Notes: a model not told the origin generated them from the letters alone. A DNA stretch of 13,779 bases from Desulfovibrio sp. (GCA_009773975.1 VSMX01000025.1:1-13779); one strand, 5' to 3'; positions 1-8,056 are shown, numbered from the stretch's first letter. A program made the numbers and translations.

Positions 1-15
1 TTTTTAAATATTCTA

Positions 16-44
16 TCGACATATTCAAAGTAGGGGTCTATAAT
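16..44 (+). promoter_or_regulatory. Sigma-70-type promoter of the sensor kinase operon
   Basis: A TCGACA -35 box (16-21) is followed after exactly 17 bases by a perfect TATAAT -10 box (39-44). The flanking DNA is AT-rich. Transcription would begin near position 51, almost at the first ATG of the kinase gene (52), so an mRNA translated from that ATG would be nearly leaderless. The match to consensus is strong; activity is inferred. Confidence 0.7.
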
Positions 45-51
45 TAAATCC

Positions 52-1548
52 ATGAACGCAGAGCAGGAGGGTTCTTCCCCTTTTTTTGCCAGAGCGCCTT
101 TTTTCAGGGATATCTGGGCTGCGTCAGTCAGCCCCGCAAAGTCCCCCCGGACCGCGCAGGGAAACAAACGGCATCCACAACAGATGCCCCTTGGCTGGGC
201 ATTGGGCAGCGTGGCGATCATTCTCATCCTCGTGGTGAGCCTGATGGCATGGATGGCCATAAGGCGCAGCGAAAGCGCAATGGCCGAACTCCTTTCCGAA
301 AAGGGCTCATCTCTGATCATGGCTTTTGAGAGCGCGTTGCGGACCGGCATGAATTCCGAAAGCGGACTGAGGCTGCAAGCGCTTCTGGAGGAGATGACCA
401 GAAGCCCGGATATGGAGTTTGTGGCAGTCACGATGCCCAATGGCGTCATTGTGGCCCATTCGGAGCGTGACCGCATTGGCGAGATCCTGCATTTGCAGGG
501 TCGCGAGATCAATGCGGCGCGTATCGCCCAACTAGCGCCCACGGCAACTCCGAAGTGGAGAATCATCCGTATGGAAGGCCGCAGGGTTTTTCTTGTCTAC
601 CGTCATTTCATGCTGGGAAACAGACCCGAAGGTTCAGGCCTGCCGGAGCCAACCATCTTTCTCGGTCTGGACGTTGATCCCTTCGAAATCACCAACAGCC
701 AGAACAGAAGCTATATCGCTGCGCTCGGTTTTGTAATGCTGCTTGTGGGTATGGTCTGCCTTGTGGCGCTCAATTTCGCGCAGCGGGCGGCGGAATCCCG
801 CAGGCGGCAACACAGGGCGGAAGGCGAGGTGCATCGCCTGGAAGAAGAAATGCGCCGTAGCGAGAGAATGGCGGCAATTGGCACGCTTGCGGCCGGGGTG
901 GCCCACGAAATTCGCAATCCGCTCAGCTCCATCAAGGGTTATGCCACCTATTTCGGACAGCGTTTTCCGGAGGGCAGCGATGATCGCGAGGCTGCGAACG
1001 TGATGGTGAGCGAGGTCAACCGGCTCAACCGGGTCATAACTGATCTGCTTGGCCTTTCCAGGCCGAGCGACGTAAGGCAGAAGCCGATATGCCTGGAAAA
1101 TATCGTGGCGCATGTAATCAAGCTCATACACCAGAACGCGGCTTCCAGGAACGTCAGGATTGTATCCAAAACCGCTCCCCGCGTGCCGGACATCATGGCG
1201 GACATGGAGCGTCTGAGCCAGGCATTGCTTAACCTGTGCCTCAATGCTCTGGATGCGATGCCCGATGGCGGGACGCTGACAATTGCCGTTGCGGGAGGCA
1301 GGAAACAGGTTTGCCTGATTGTGCGCGATACGGGGGAAGGAATTTCGCCGGAGAATATGGCGCACATATTCGATCCCTATTTCACGACCAAGAGCAGCGG
1401 CACCGGGCTTGGGCTGCCAATGGTTCACAAGATTGTCCAGGCCCACGGCGGGGAAATGGAAGTTGTTTCACATCTTGCGAAAGAGGGTGGGCACGGTGAG
1501 ACCATTTTCAGGATATGGCTGCCTGTAGCCGGCGTGGAAAAACAATGA
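52..1548 (+). CDS. Membrane sensor histidine kinase, ZraS/HydH-like
   Basis: Two-component sensor kinase that should autophosphorylate on His and pass phosphate to the regulator encoded next door. In the 498-residue form, a first membrane helix lies at about 47-70, an extracytoplasmic sensor region at 71-220, a second helix at 221-243, then a charged linker with coiled-coil character. The H-box is at 281-290 (AGVAHEIRNP, phospho-acceptor His285). The ATP-binding domain has the N-box Asn394/Asn398, a DTGEG box at 426-430, DPYFTTK at 441-447 and GTGLGL at 450-455. The family is the NtrB/ZraS class that pairs with sigma-54 activators. Start is uncertain: ATG 52 is nearly at the predicted transcription start and has no ribosome site. 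The only other in-frame start, ATG 184 (454 residues), sits just before the first helix but also lacks a clear ribosome site. The sensed signal is unknown. Confidence 0.93.
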   Translation: MNAEQEGSSPFFARAPFFRDIWAASVSPAKSPRTAQGNKRHPQQMPLGWALGSVAIILILVVSLMAWMAIRRSESAMAELLSEKGSSLIMAFESALRTGMNSESGLRLQALLEEMTRSPDMEFVAVTMPNGVIVAHSERDRIGEILHLQGREINAARIAQLAPTATPKWRIIRMEGRRVFLVYRHFMLGNRPEGSGLPEPTIFLGLDVDPFEITNSQNRSYIAALGFVMLLVGMVCLVALNFAQRAAESRRRQHRAEGEVHRLEEEMRRSERMAAIGTLAAGVAHEIRNPLSSIKGYATYFGQRFPEGSDDREAANVMVSEVNRLNRVITDLLGLSRPSDVRQKPICLENIVAHVIKLIHQNAASRNVRIVSKTAPRVPDIMADMERLSQALLNLCLNALDAMPDGGTLTIAVAGGRKQVCLIVRDTGEGISPENMAHIFDPYFTTKSSGTGLGLPMVHKIVQAHGGEMEVVSHLAKEGGHGETIFRIWLPVAGVEKQ

Positions 1549-1597
1549 TCCATCAGGAAATGAAGCCAGGATTTGGGTATATACTATAAAACCCCGG

Positions 1598-1614
1598 GCG
1601 GGAGAAGATCCCGC
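1598..1614 (+). other. Small hairpin between kinase and regulator genes
   Basis: The 119-base gap between the two signalling genes contains a 6-bp perfect stem (GCGGGA / TCCCGC) with a 5-base loop. No T-run follows, so it is not a terminator. An AT-rich TATACTATAAA stretch at 1580-1590 lies just upstream but has no convincing -35 partner. The hairpin may be an mRNA processing or stability element; this is a weak call. Confidence 0.25.
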
Positions 1615-1667
1615 GAGGCCTGTATTCCGGTTTGGGAAGGCCAGGGGAGAATGTTTGGGGGTTGGCC

Positions 1668-3032
1668 ATGAGCAATCATGTTTTGGTGGTTGATGACGAC
1701 AATGCACATCGCGGCATGCTCAGGACAATGCTGCGCTCATGGGGATTTACCGTCGATGAAGCTACCGATGGCGATGAGGCCATCGAACTGGTTCGTGAAA
1801 AGCCTTTCGACGCGGTTCTCACAGACGTGCGCATGGCAAGAGTTGATGGAATTCACGCGCTCAAGGCTATTCTGGAGTACAATCCGGCTTTGCCGGTAAT
1901 CCTCATGACTGCGTATTCTTCCGTGGAAACAGCGGTGGATGCCCTGCGCATCGGGGCCTATGACTATCTTGTGAAGCCGCTGGATTTCGATCTTCTCAGG
2001 GAAACGCTGAGCCAGAGCATCGAGCGTTCGCGGCACAGCGTGGAAAACCGCGAGCTCAGGCGCCAGCTGAGCGAGAACGAAAAGGACACGGAGATTCTGG
2101 GCAAGAGCCCGGCCATGCAAGCCATGCTCAGATTTATCGAAACCGTTGCGCCCACGGAAGCGACAGTCCTTATTACTGGAGAATCCGGCACGGGCAAGGA
2201 GCTGGTGGCGAGAGCCCTGCACAGGGCCAGTTCGCGCGCCGCAAAACCGCTGGTTACGGTAAACTGCGCGGCCCTTGCCGAGAACCTGCTCGAATCCGAA
2301 TTGTTCGGCCATGAGAAAGGCTCTTTTACAGGCGCGGAAAGAAGGCGGGACGGCCGCTTTGTCCAGGCCGATGGCGGAACGCTCTTTCTTGATGAAATCG
2401 GCGAAATGCCCATTTCGCTGCAGGCCAAGCTTTTGCGCGCTCTCCAGCAGGGCGAGGTGCAAAGGGTTGGTTCGGATACGCCGATTCATGTTGATGTGCG
2501 GGTGCTGGCGGCCACCAATCGTGACCTCCGGCACGAGGCTAGCGAAAAGCGTTTCCGGGAAGACCTGTATTTCCGGCTCAACGTCATCAGCATCGATGTG
2601 CCCCCCTTGCGCCAGCGCACCGAGGACATACCGGTATTGTCCGCTTTCTTCGCCCAGCGTTTCGCGGAGCGCAATCACAAGAATATCAAGGGTTTCGCGC
2701 CTCAGGCCATGGACAGCTTCAACCGCTATTCCTGGCCGGGCAATGTGCGTGAGCTTGAAAACGCGGTGGAGCGGGCCGTAATTCTCTGCCAGGGCGACCT
2801 GATCAGCGAAAAGGACCTGCCGGCCAATATTCTCAATGCGTCGCCGGCTGCCGAACCCGTCAGGGAACCGGAAGATTTCTCCTTTGCCGGCATGTCGCTG
2901 GATATGGTCGAAAGGCATGCCATTGAAAGCACCATGCGCCAGACGGGCGACAACAAGAGCGAGGCGGCGCGGCGCCTTGGCATTACGCGCGCGACGCTGC
3001 ATAACAAATTGCGGAAATACGGAATGGATTAA
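1668..3032 (+). CDS. Sigma-54-dependent response regulator, NtrC/ZraR-like
   Basis: Transcription activator of 454 residues with the full three-domain NtrC plan. The receiver domain (about 1-120) has the acidic pocket Asp9-Asp11, phospho-acceptor Asp53, Thr81 and Lys103. The central AAA+ domain (about 143-372) has Walker A GESGTGKE (171-178), the sigma-54 contact loop as GSFTGA (218-223, a tolerated variant of GAFTGA), and Walker B with LFLDEIGE (239-246). The C-terminal Fis-type helix-turn-helix is at about 427-450. Start chosen at ATG 1668 because the receiver beta-strand NHVLVVDDD begins right after it; an upstream TTG at 1632 is in frame but adds unconserved residues. It partners the kinase upstream and is followed directly by a strong terminator. 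Targets are not evident: no sigma-54 promoter of correct spacing was found in this window. Confidence 0.95.
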   Translation: MSNHVLVVDDDNAHRGMLRTMLRSWGFTVDEATDGDEAIELVREKPFDAVLTDVRMARVDGIHALKAILEYNPALPVILMTAYSSVETAVDALRIGAYDYLVKPLDFDLLRETLSQSIERSRHSVENRELRRQLSENEKDTEILGKSPAMQAMLRFIETVAPTEATVLITGESGTGKELVARALHRASSRAAKPLVTVNCAALAENLLESELFGHEKGSFTGAERRRDGRFVQADGGTLFLDEIGEMPISLQAKLLRALQQGEVQRVGSDTPIHVDVRVLAATNRDLRHEASEKRFREDLYFRLNVISIDVPPLRQRTEDIPVLSAFFAQRFAERNHKNIKGFAPQAMDSFNRYSWPGNVRELENAVERAVILCQGDLISEKDLPANILNASPAAEPVREPEDFSFAGMSLDMVERHAIESTMRQTGDNKSEAARRLGITRATLHNKLRKYGMD

Positions 3033-3041
3033 ATATCCCGA

Positions 3042-3070
3042 AAGGCCGTTCGACTGAACGGCCTTTTTTT
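3042..3070 (+). terminator. Rho-independent terminator of the two-component operon
   Basis: A perfect 10-bp inverted repeat (AAGGCCGTTC at 3042-3051 and GAACGGCCTT at 3056-3065) with a 4-base GACT loop runs into a T-tract ending at 3070. It begins 10 bases after the regulator stop codon. It is also the likely landing site of the intron remnant that starts three bases after the T-tract. Confidence 0.95.
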
Positions 3071-3072
3071 GG

Positions 3073-3250
3073 GTGCGCCGGACATGGCGCGTTTCAAGGC
3101 GGTGCAAATCCACTCCGGGCCGTTGTGAGCGGAACCGGCAGCCAGAGGCAAGGGCGTTGCCGCGAGGCAGGGTCAGGAGGAAGCCCGGGGCAAAAGTCGG
3201 GCATGACGAACAGAAACCGGATACAAGGCCTTGTTTGCAGGCTAATGGAG
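3073..3250 (+). mobile_element. Group II intron remnant (5' end, domain I), probably class C
   Basis: The stretch opens with GTGCGCC (3073-3079), the conserved group II 5' splice-site start, followed by ACATGGCGCG, which pairs back to it. Landmarks of domain I then occur in the usual order: GGTGCAAATCCAC (about 3102-3114), CAAGGGCG, the GGGTCAGGAGGAAGC segment (about 3169-3183), GGGGCAAAAG, then ATGACGAACAGAAACCGGAT and ACAAGGC. There is no intron-encoded reverse transcriptase and no domain V/VI; the binding-protein promoter and gene follow at once, so only the 5' part survives. Placement directly after a terminator hairpin is the insertion habit of class C introns. The right edge is uncertain, between about 3230 and 3265. 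The identification rests on remembered family patterns, not a search. Confidence 0.8.
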
Positions 3251-3266
3251 TGCTGGATTCCGGTAT

Positions 3267-3295
3267 TTGCCAAAGATGTCAAAATAAAGTAACTT
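3267..3295 (+). promoter_or_regulatory. Candidate sigma-70-type promoter of the liv operon
   Basis: TTGCCA (3267-3272) and TAACTT (3290-3295) are separated by 17 bases. The -35 box is good (5 of 6) and the -10 box is poor (3 of 6). Transcription would start near 3302, leaving a short leader with a strong ribosome site (TTGGAGGA, 3317-3324) before ATG 3328. The transporter needs a promoter of its own because a terminator isolates it from the upstream operon. Confidence 0.4.
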
Positions 3296-3327
3296 TACGG
3301 GGAAAGTTTAGACAATTTGGAGGATCT

Positions 3328-4476
3328 ATGAAAAAATTGGGTGGATTGCTGGCGATTTGCGCCGCGTTCCTTATGGGTTTTGACACAGTCGCGCAGGCTG
3401 CGGATGGCAAGGCGCCGGTAAAAATCGGCGTGTATCTCCCGCTTACTGGCCAGAACGCCTTTGGCGGCCAGCTCGAGCTGGAAGGCGTGCGCCTGGCGCA
3501 CAAGGAAATGCCGGAAGTTCTGGGCCGTCCCGTCGAGCTTGTTGTTGTTGACAACAAGTCCGACAAGGTTGAGGCTGCCAACGCGGTCAAACGCCTGATC
3601 GAACGCGACAAGGTTTGCGCTTTCATCGGCACGTACGGTTCCTCGCTGGCTATGGCCGGCGCGGAAATTGCCGAAAAGGCCAAGGTGCCCGGCATAGGCA
3701 CTTCCTGCACCAACCCGCTGGTAACCCAGGGCAAGAAATATTATTTCCGCGCCTGCTTCATCGACCCCTACCAGGGCGCTGCCGCGGCCACATACGTCAA
3801 GGAAAACCTGGGCATGGACAAGGCCGCCATCCTGATGGACATGACAAATGACTATGCCGTGGGCCTTTCCAGCTTTTTCACCAAAAGCTTCGAAAAGCTT
3901 GGCGGCAAGGTTGTGGCCAACCTCAAGTACAGCTCCGGCGACCAGGATTTCACGGCCCAGCTTACGGATCTCATCGCCAAGAATCCCGATGTCGTCTTCA
4001 TGCCGGCCTACTTTGCGGAAGGCGCGATCATCATGAAGCAGGCCCGCGAGCTTGGCGCGAAGTTCCGCCTGATGGGCGCGGACGCCATGGATAATCCCGA
4101 TACCGTCAAACTGGGCGGCAAGGCTGTGGAAGGATTCCTGCACACCACCTTCCCTTACGATCCCACCATGAAGGATATGAGCGCGGAGGCCAAAAAGTTT
4201 ACGGAAGCCTGGAAAAAAGCCTACCCCAACAAGGATACCAATGTTAACGGCGCCCTTGGCTACAACTGCTATTTCCTGATCATGGACGCCATCATGCGCG
4301 CCGGCAAGGACGATCCCGAAGCCATCGCCAGGGCCCTGGCCGAGACCGTGGAGCTGCCCACGGCTCTTGGCAACGTTACCATCAACAAGACCCATGACGC
4401 CGAAATGCCCGTTGGCATTATTGAGTACAAGGACGGCAAGCGCGTTTATGTGGGGCAGGTTACACCCAAACAGTAA
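3328..4476 (+). CDS. livJ: Branched-chain amino acid ABC transporter, periplasmic binding protein
   Basis: Periplasmic substrate-binding protein of the LivJ/LivK family, 382 residues, which captures leucine, isoleucine, valine or a related ligand and delivers it to the LivHM membrane pair. It starts with a signal peptide: MKK, a hydrophobic core to about residue 18, and an AQA cleavage site after residue 24. There is no good lipobox, so a soluble periplasmic protein is expected. The mature N-terminus has the family start KIGVYLPLTG, and the two-lobe Peripla_BP_6 fold continues to the end. ATG 3328 is chosen because it follows a strong ribosome site (TTGGAGGA) and starts the signal peptide; the frame stays open upstream to 3073, but that is the intron remnant. 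First gene of the liv operon. The exact ligand cannot be read from sequence, and livJ versus livK is a naming choice. Confidence 0.93.
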   Translation: MKKLGGLLAICAAFLMGFDTVAQAADGKAPVKIGVYLPLTGQNAFGGQLELEGVRLAHKEMPEVLGRPVELVVVDNKSDKVEAANAVKRLIERDKVCAFIGTYGSSLAMAGAEIAEKAKVPGIGTSCTNPLVTQGKKYYFRACFIDPYQGAAAATYVKENLGMDKAAILMDMTNDYAVGLSSFFTKSFEKLGGKVVANLKYSSGDQDFTAQLTDLIAKNPDVVFMPAYFAEGAIIMKQARELGAKFRLMGADAMDNPDTVKLGGKAVEGFLHTTFPYDPTMKDMSAEAKKFTEAWKKAYPNKDTNVNGALGYNCYFLIMDAIMRAGKDDPEAIARALAETVELPTALGNVTINKTHDAEMPVGIIEYKDGKRVYVGQVTPKQ

Positions 4477-4506
4477 ACCGGCTTGAAACCTGAAAACGTT
4501 TTCTGC

Positions 4507-4526
4507 GGGGCGCCAGCCGGCGTCCC
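4507..4526 (+). other. Hairpin between binding-protein and permease genes
   Basis: The 119-base gap between the binding-protein gene and livH holds an 8-bp GC-rich stem (GGGGCGCC / GGCGTCCC, one G-U pair) with a 4-base loop. No T-run follows. In ABC operons such structures often stabilise the upstream binding-protein message or cut readthrough, which would give more binding protein than permease. That role is inferred. Confidence 0.4.
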
Positions 4527-4595
4527 GCCCTTCCGGGGCCAAACCCGTCCCAACCAGGCAATTACCGCTTCAACCAAGTTTCGCAAGGATGGCCC

Positions 4596-5489
4596 ATGAG
4601 CTTCGAGATGTTTCTCCAGCATTGTTTCAACGCCCTGACCCTGGGATCGCTCTATGCGCTCATCGCCATCGGCTATACCATGGTTTACGGCATACTGCGC
4701 CTCATCAACTTTGCACACGGCGACATTTTGATGGTTGGCGCCTATTTCATATTTTTCGGCACCTTCGCCTTTGGCTGGCCCTGGGGCGTGGCCGCCGGGC
4801 TTTCCGTTCTGGCCGCCGGCGTTCGGGGTGTTTTGATTGACCGGGTGGCCTACAGGCCATTGAGAGACGCGCCGCGCATTTCGGCCCTGATCAGCGCGAT
4901 TGCCATGTCATTCTTTATAGAGAGCGTGGCCGTGGTGGTCTTTACCGGCCAGCCCCGCCCCGTGCTTCAGCCGGAATGGCTGACAAATGCCTGGCAGATC
5001 GGCAACCTGCGCATCACCCATCTGGCCGCCTTTGTGCCCGGCATGACAATAGTGCTGGTGGCGATTTTGCTCTACATTGTTTACAAAACCAAGCCCGGCC
5101 TAGCCATGCGCGCTATTTCCAAGGATATTGAAACCACGCGCCTGCTTGGAGTCAAGGTGGACAATATCATTGCCCTGACTTTTGGCCTTGGCTCGGCACT
5201 CGCCGCCGCTGCCGGCATCATGTGGGCCTTGCGTTATCCGCAGGTTCACCCCTACATGGGCGTAATGCCAGGCCTTAAAGCCTTTATTGCCGCGGTTTTC
5301 GGCGGCATCGGCTCAATCGAGGGCGCGGTGCTTGGCGGCGTGGCCCTTGGCTTTGTGGAAATCATGACCGTCGCCTTCATGCCGGAACTTTCGGGCTACA
5401 GGGACGCATTCGCCTTCCTGCTCCTGGTGATTGTGCTTCTGGTCAAGCCGACCGGCCTGCTTGGCGAGAAAATCGAGGAGAAAATCTGA
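4596..5489 (+). CDS. livH: Branched-chain amino acid ABC transporter permease LivH
   Basis: Inner-membrane permease of 297 residues, one half of the LivHM channel. The protein is a run of about eight hydrophobic segments. The N-terminus carries the LivH hallmark GYTMVYGILRLINFAHGD (26-43). The cytoplasmic coupling loop that contacts the ATPases is at about 168-186 (GLAMRAISKD, then RLLGV). A second family block, FGGIGSIEGAVLGG, is at 235-248. The start ATG 4596 has a modest ribosome site (AAGGA, 4585-4589) and fits the usual family N-terminus. The stop overlaps the livM start by one base (TGATG), so the two are translationally coupled. Confidence 0.95.
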   Translation: MSFEMFLQHCFNALTLGSLYALIAIGYTMVYGILRLINFAHGDILMVGAYFIFFGTFAFGWPWGVAAGLSVLAAGVRGVLIDRVAYRPLRDAPRISALISAIAMSFFIESVAVVVFTGQPRPVLQPEWLTNAWQIGNLRITHLAAFVPGMTIVLVAILLYIVYKTKPGLAMRAISKDIETTRLLGVKVDNIIALTFGLGSALAAAAGIMWALRYPQVHPYMGVMPGLKAFIAAVFGGIGSIEGAVLGGVALGFVEIMTVAFMPELSGYRDAFAFLLLVIVLLVKPTGLLGEKIEEKI

Positions 5490-6526
5490 TGCGTCCGGAT
5501 CGCGATACTCTCCTCAATATTATCTGCATCTTTCTTTTTGCCGGCGTTTTATGGCAATGTGAAAGCTTTCTGGGCGATTACCAGATTTACATCGCCAAGC
5601 TTATTTTCATCAATATCATTCTCGCGCTTTCGCTGAACCTGATCTACGGTTTCACCGGCCTCTTTTCCCTTGGGCATGCCGGCTTTATCGCCATAGGGGC
5701 ATACGTTTCGGCGCTCTGCATATTGCCGCCGGCCCAGAAGGAAATCATGTGGATTCTCGAGCCAATTATCTGGCCTGTCTCGGACCTGTTCACGCCCTTC
5801 TGGATCTCTGTGCTGCTCGGGGGCATAATCGCTTTCATTTTCGCCTTTTTCATTGCCGTGCCCGTCTTGCGCCTTGGCGATGACTACCTGGGCATGGCGA
5901 CCCTGGCCTTTGCCGAAATCATCCGCGTGCTGATAGTCAACGCAACGCCAATTACCAACGGCTCGCTGGGCATCAAGGGCATTCCCTCGCATGCCACGCT
6001 GCTTGTCTGTTATGGCTGGGCGGTGATTACGCTCGTCCTGCTGGCCAGGCTGTGCTACAGCAATTTCGGCAATATCCTGCGCTGCATCCGCGACAATGAA
6101 ATCGCGGCTTCAGTCATGGGCATCAACGTTTTTCAGTACAAGGTACTTTCCTTCTGCATCGGAGCCTTTTTCGCTGGCATCGGCGGCGGCCTGCTCGGCA
6201 GCCATCTTTCCACAATCGACCCCAAGATGTTCAATTTCCTGCTGACTTTCAACGTGCTCATGTTTGTCGTGGCCGGCGGGCTCGGCTCGCTTACAGGCAG
6301 CATACTCGGCGCGACCATCATCACCATCCTGCTGGAATGGCTCCGTTTTCTCGAGGAGCCGATGGATATTGGCATAATCCAGATTCCCGGCATTCCCGGA
6401 ATGCGCATGGTCGTGTTTTCCGTGGTTTTGCTGGCCATTATCCTCAAACGGCGCGAAGGGCTGATGGGCACAAGGGAGCTTACCTGGAACCGGATATTCG
6501 CATTTTGCAGGAGGCATAAGCCATGA
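5489..6526 (+). CDS. livM: Branched-chain amino acid ABC transporter permease LivM
   Basis: Second inner-membrane permease, 345 residues, partner of LivH. The family block LSLNLIYGFTGLFSLGHAGF lies at 47-66, the LRLGDDYLGMATLAFAEIIR block at 127-146, and TNGSLGIKGIP at 156-166. The cytoplasmic coupling loop is at 194-212 (GNILRCIRDNEIAASVMGI). The ribosome site GAGGAG (5475-5480) sits inside the end of livH, and the ATG overlaps the livH stop by one base. The 3' end overlaps livG by four bases (ATGA). A polar segment at about 80-103, after the third hydrophobic stretch, is probably an external loop. Nothing is truncated. Confidence 0.95.
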   Translation: MRPDRDTLLNIICIFLFAGVLWQCESFLGDYQIYIAKLIFINIILALSLNLIYGFTGLFSLGHAGFIAIGAYVSALCILPPAQKEIMWILEPIIWPVSDLFTPFWISVLLGGIIAFIFAFFIAVPVLRLGDDYLGMATLAFAEIIRVLIVNATPITNGSLGIKGIPSHATLLVCYGWAVITLVLLARLCYSNFGNILRCIRDNEIAASVMGINVFQYKVLSFCIGAFFAGIGGGLLGSHLSTIDPKMFNFLLTFNVLMFVVAGGLGSLTGSILGATIITILLEWLRFLEEPMDIGIIQIPGIPGMRMVVFSVVLLAIILKRREGLMGTRELTWNRIFAFCRRHKP

Positions 6527-7341
6527 GCGACTTTGTGCTGCCAACCCCCCCAAAATATGAGGGCGCATTGCTTCTGGCCGAAAATGTCACCATGCGCTTC
6601 GGGGGCGTGACCGCCGTAAGCGACCTTACCCTGGCCCTCCCGAGGCACGCGATTGCCGGAATTATCGGCCCGAACGGCGCGGGCAAGACCACGGTATTCA
6701 ATGTGCTTTCGGGCTTTTACACGCCCCAGGAAGGCGCAATCGTCCTTGATGGCATGAATATCCAGGGCCTCAAACCATACGAGATCTGCCGGCTGGGCAT
6801 GGCACGGACATTTCAGAATATCCGGCTCTCGCCGCAGATGACCGTGCTGGAAAATATCATGGTTGGCTGCCATGTGCGCAGAAGCTGCCCCTGGTGGATG
6901 GCTCCTCTCGGCTTTCCCCGCTTTTACAGGGAGGAAGCCGACCTCAGGGCCAAGGGCGCGCGCCTGGCAGAGCGCGTGGCGCTTTCGGACCAGCTCAACG
7001 AGCAGGCTGGCTCATTGCCCTACGGAGCCCAGCGCAGGCTGGAAATCGCCCGCGCCCTGGCAACCGAGCCAAGGCTGCTTTTGCTGGACGAGCCGGCCGC
7101 CGGCATGAATCCGCAGGAAAGCCTTGAACTCATGCACTTTATCGGTCATATCCGCGATGAATTCGATCTGACCATCCTGCTTATCGAACACGACATGAAA
7201 GTCGTCATGGGCGTATGCGAATACATTTGGGTCATGGAATACGGCGCCCTTATCGCCCAGGGCTATCCGGACGAAATCCGCAGCAATCCCCTTGTTATCC
7301 GGGCCTATCTGGGCGAGGACATGGTGAAGCAAAATGCTTGA
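6523..7341 (+). CDS. livG: Branched-chain amino acid ABC transporter ATP-binding protein LivG
   Basis: Cytoplasmic ATPase of 272 residues that powers the LivHM channel together with LivF. Walker A is GPNGAGKT (49-56), the Q-loop glutamine is Gln98 (ARTFQNIRL), the signature is the relaxed LPYGAQRRLE (165-174) usual in LivG, Walker B is LLLLDEP (185-191) and the switch histidine is His223. The C-terminal tail (IAQGYPDEI and then AYLGE) is the LivG-type extension. A strong ribosome site (GCAGGAGG, 6507-6514) lies in the end of livM. The gene overlaps livM by four bases and livF by eight. Confidence 0.96.
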   Translation: MSDFVLPTPPKYEGALLLAENVTMRFGGVTAVSDLTLALPRHAIAGIIGPNGAGKTTVFNVLSGFYTPQEGAIVLDGMNIQGLKPYEICRLGMARTFQNIRLSPQMTVLENIMVGCHVRRSCPWWMAPLGFPRFYREEADLRAKGARLAERVALSDQLNEQAGSLPYGAQRRLEIARALATEPRLLLLDEPAAGMNPQESLELMHFIGHIRDEFDLTILLIEHDMKVVMGVCEYIWVMEYGALIAQGYPDEIRSNPLVIRAYLGEDMVKQNA

Positions 7342-8056
7342 AATAGAAGACCTTCATGTGCGCTATGGCGGGATTCGCGCTGTCCAGGGCGTCAGCCTCA
7401 AGATTCCGCATGGATCCATTGTTACCCTTATCGGGGCCAATGGCGCGGGAAAATCCAGCATCATCCGCTCGATTGCCGGCCTGAACAAACAGGTTTCAGG
7501 CAGGCTGAGCTTCAGGAGGCGCGAAAACGACGCCCCCATTTCGCTGATGGGCCTGAAGCCGGAGGACATGGTGCGCAAGGGCATTTCCCTTTCGCCGGAA
7601 GGCCGGCGCATCCTGCCCCACCTTACCGTGGAGGAAAACCTTCAGCTTGGTGCCTATTCCCGCGATGACAAGGACGGCATAGCCAGCGACATTGAATGGG
7701 TTTACAGCCTTTTTCCGCGCCTCAAGGAAAGAAACTGGCAAAAGGGCGGCACGCTTTCCGGCGGCGAACAGCAAATGCTGGCGGTCGGCCGCGCCCTGAT
7801 GAGCCGGCCGGATCTTCTGATGCTCGACGAACCTTCCCTCGGCCTCGCGCCGCTCCTGGTGCACGAGATTTTCGAGATCATCAGGAAAATCAACAACGAT
7901 GGCAAAACTGTCCTGCTTGTCGAGCAAAACGCCTTCGCGGCACTTTCAATCGCCCATTACGCCTACATTCTCGAAGTCGGGCGCGTTGTCCTTGAAGGAC
8001 CGGGCAAAAAACTCCTCGAAGATCCCAAGGTCAAGGAAGCCTATCTGGGCGGATAG
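7334..8056 (+). CDS. livF: Branched-chain amino acid ABC transporter ATP-binding protein LivF
   Basis: Second ATPase of the importer, 240 residues. Walker A is GANGAGKS (34-41), the family block SPEGRRILPHLTVEENL is at 87-103, the signature LSGGEQQ is at 141-147 and Walker B LLMLDEP at 161-167. The switch histidine is replaced by Gln198 (VEQN), and the Q-loop glutamine by the PEGRR block; both are normal for LivF. The gene overlaps the end of livG by eight bases and closes the liv operon. No terminator is visible in the 23 bases before the next reading frame, so transcription may run into the broken methyltransferase gene. Confidence 0.96.
   Translation: MLEIEDLHVRYGGIRAVQGVSLKIPHGSIVTLIGANGAGKSSIIRSIAGLNKQVSGRLSFRRRENDAPISLMGLKPEDMVRKGISLSPEGRRILPHLTVEENLQLGAYSRDDKDGIASDIEWVYSLFPRLKERNWQKGGTLSGGEQQMLAVGRALMSRPDLLMLDEPSLGLAPLLVHEIFEIIRKINNDGKTVLLVEQNAFAALSIAHYAYILEVGRVVLEGPGKKLLEDPKVKEAYLGG

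Noticed and set aside
1580..1590. Promoter within the kinase-regulator gap (TATACTATAAA)
   Set aside because: No acceptable -35 box exists at 16-18 bases upstream for any register of the -10.
1737..3113. Long open frames on the - strand opposite the regulator, and similar ones opposite the binding protein (3295-4542), the dehydrogenase (8904-10007) and the fusion gene (11675-13006)
   Set aside because: They lie antisense to genes with clear families, show no recognisable motifs, and arise from GC-biased third codon positions in the real genes.
3100..3150. Possible cobalamin riboswitch, because of GGTGCAAATCC followed by GTTGTGAGCGG
   Set aside because: The order of the other elements (GTGCG start, AGGAAGC, GGCAAAA, GACGAACAGAAA) fits group II intron domain I better, and the following gene is an amino acid binding protein, not a cobalamin gene.
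3255..3270. Sigma-54 promoter upstream of the liv operon (GG at 3255-3256, GC at 3269-3270)
   Set aside because: The GG and GC are 12 bases apart rather than the required 10, so the site does not fit despite the neighbouring sigma-54 activator.
3073..3327. N-terminal extension of the binding protein from GTG 3073
   Set aside because: It would precede a clear signal peptide, lies over the intron remnant, and the strong ribosome site and signal peptide point to ATG 3328.
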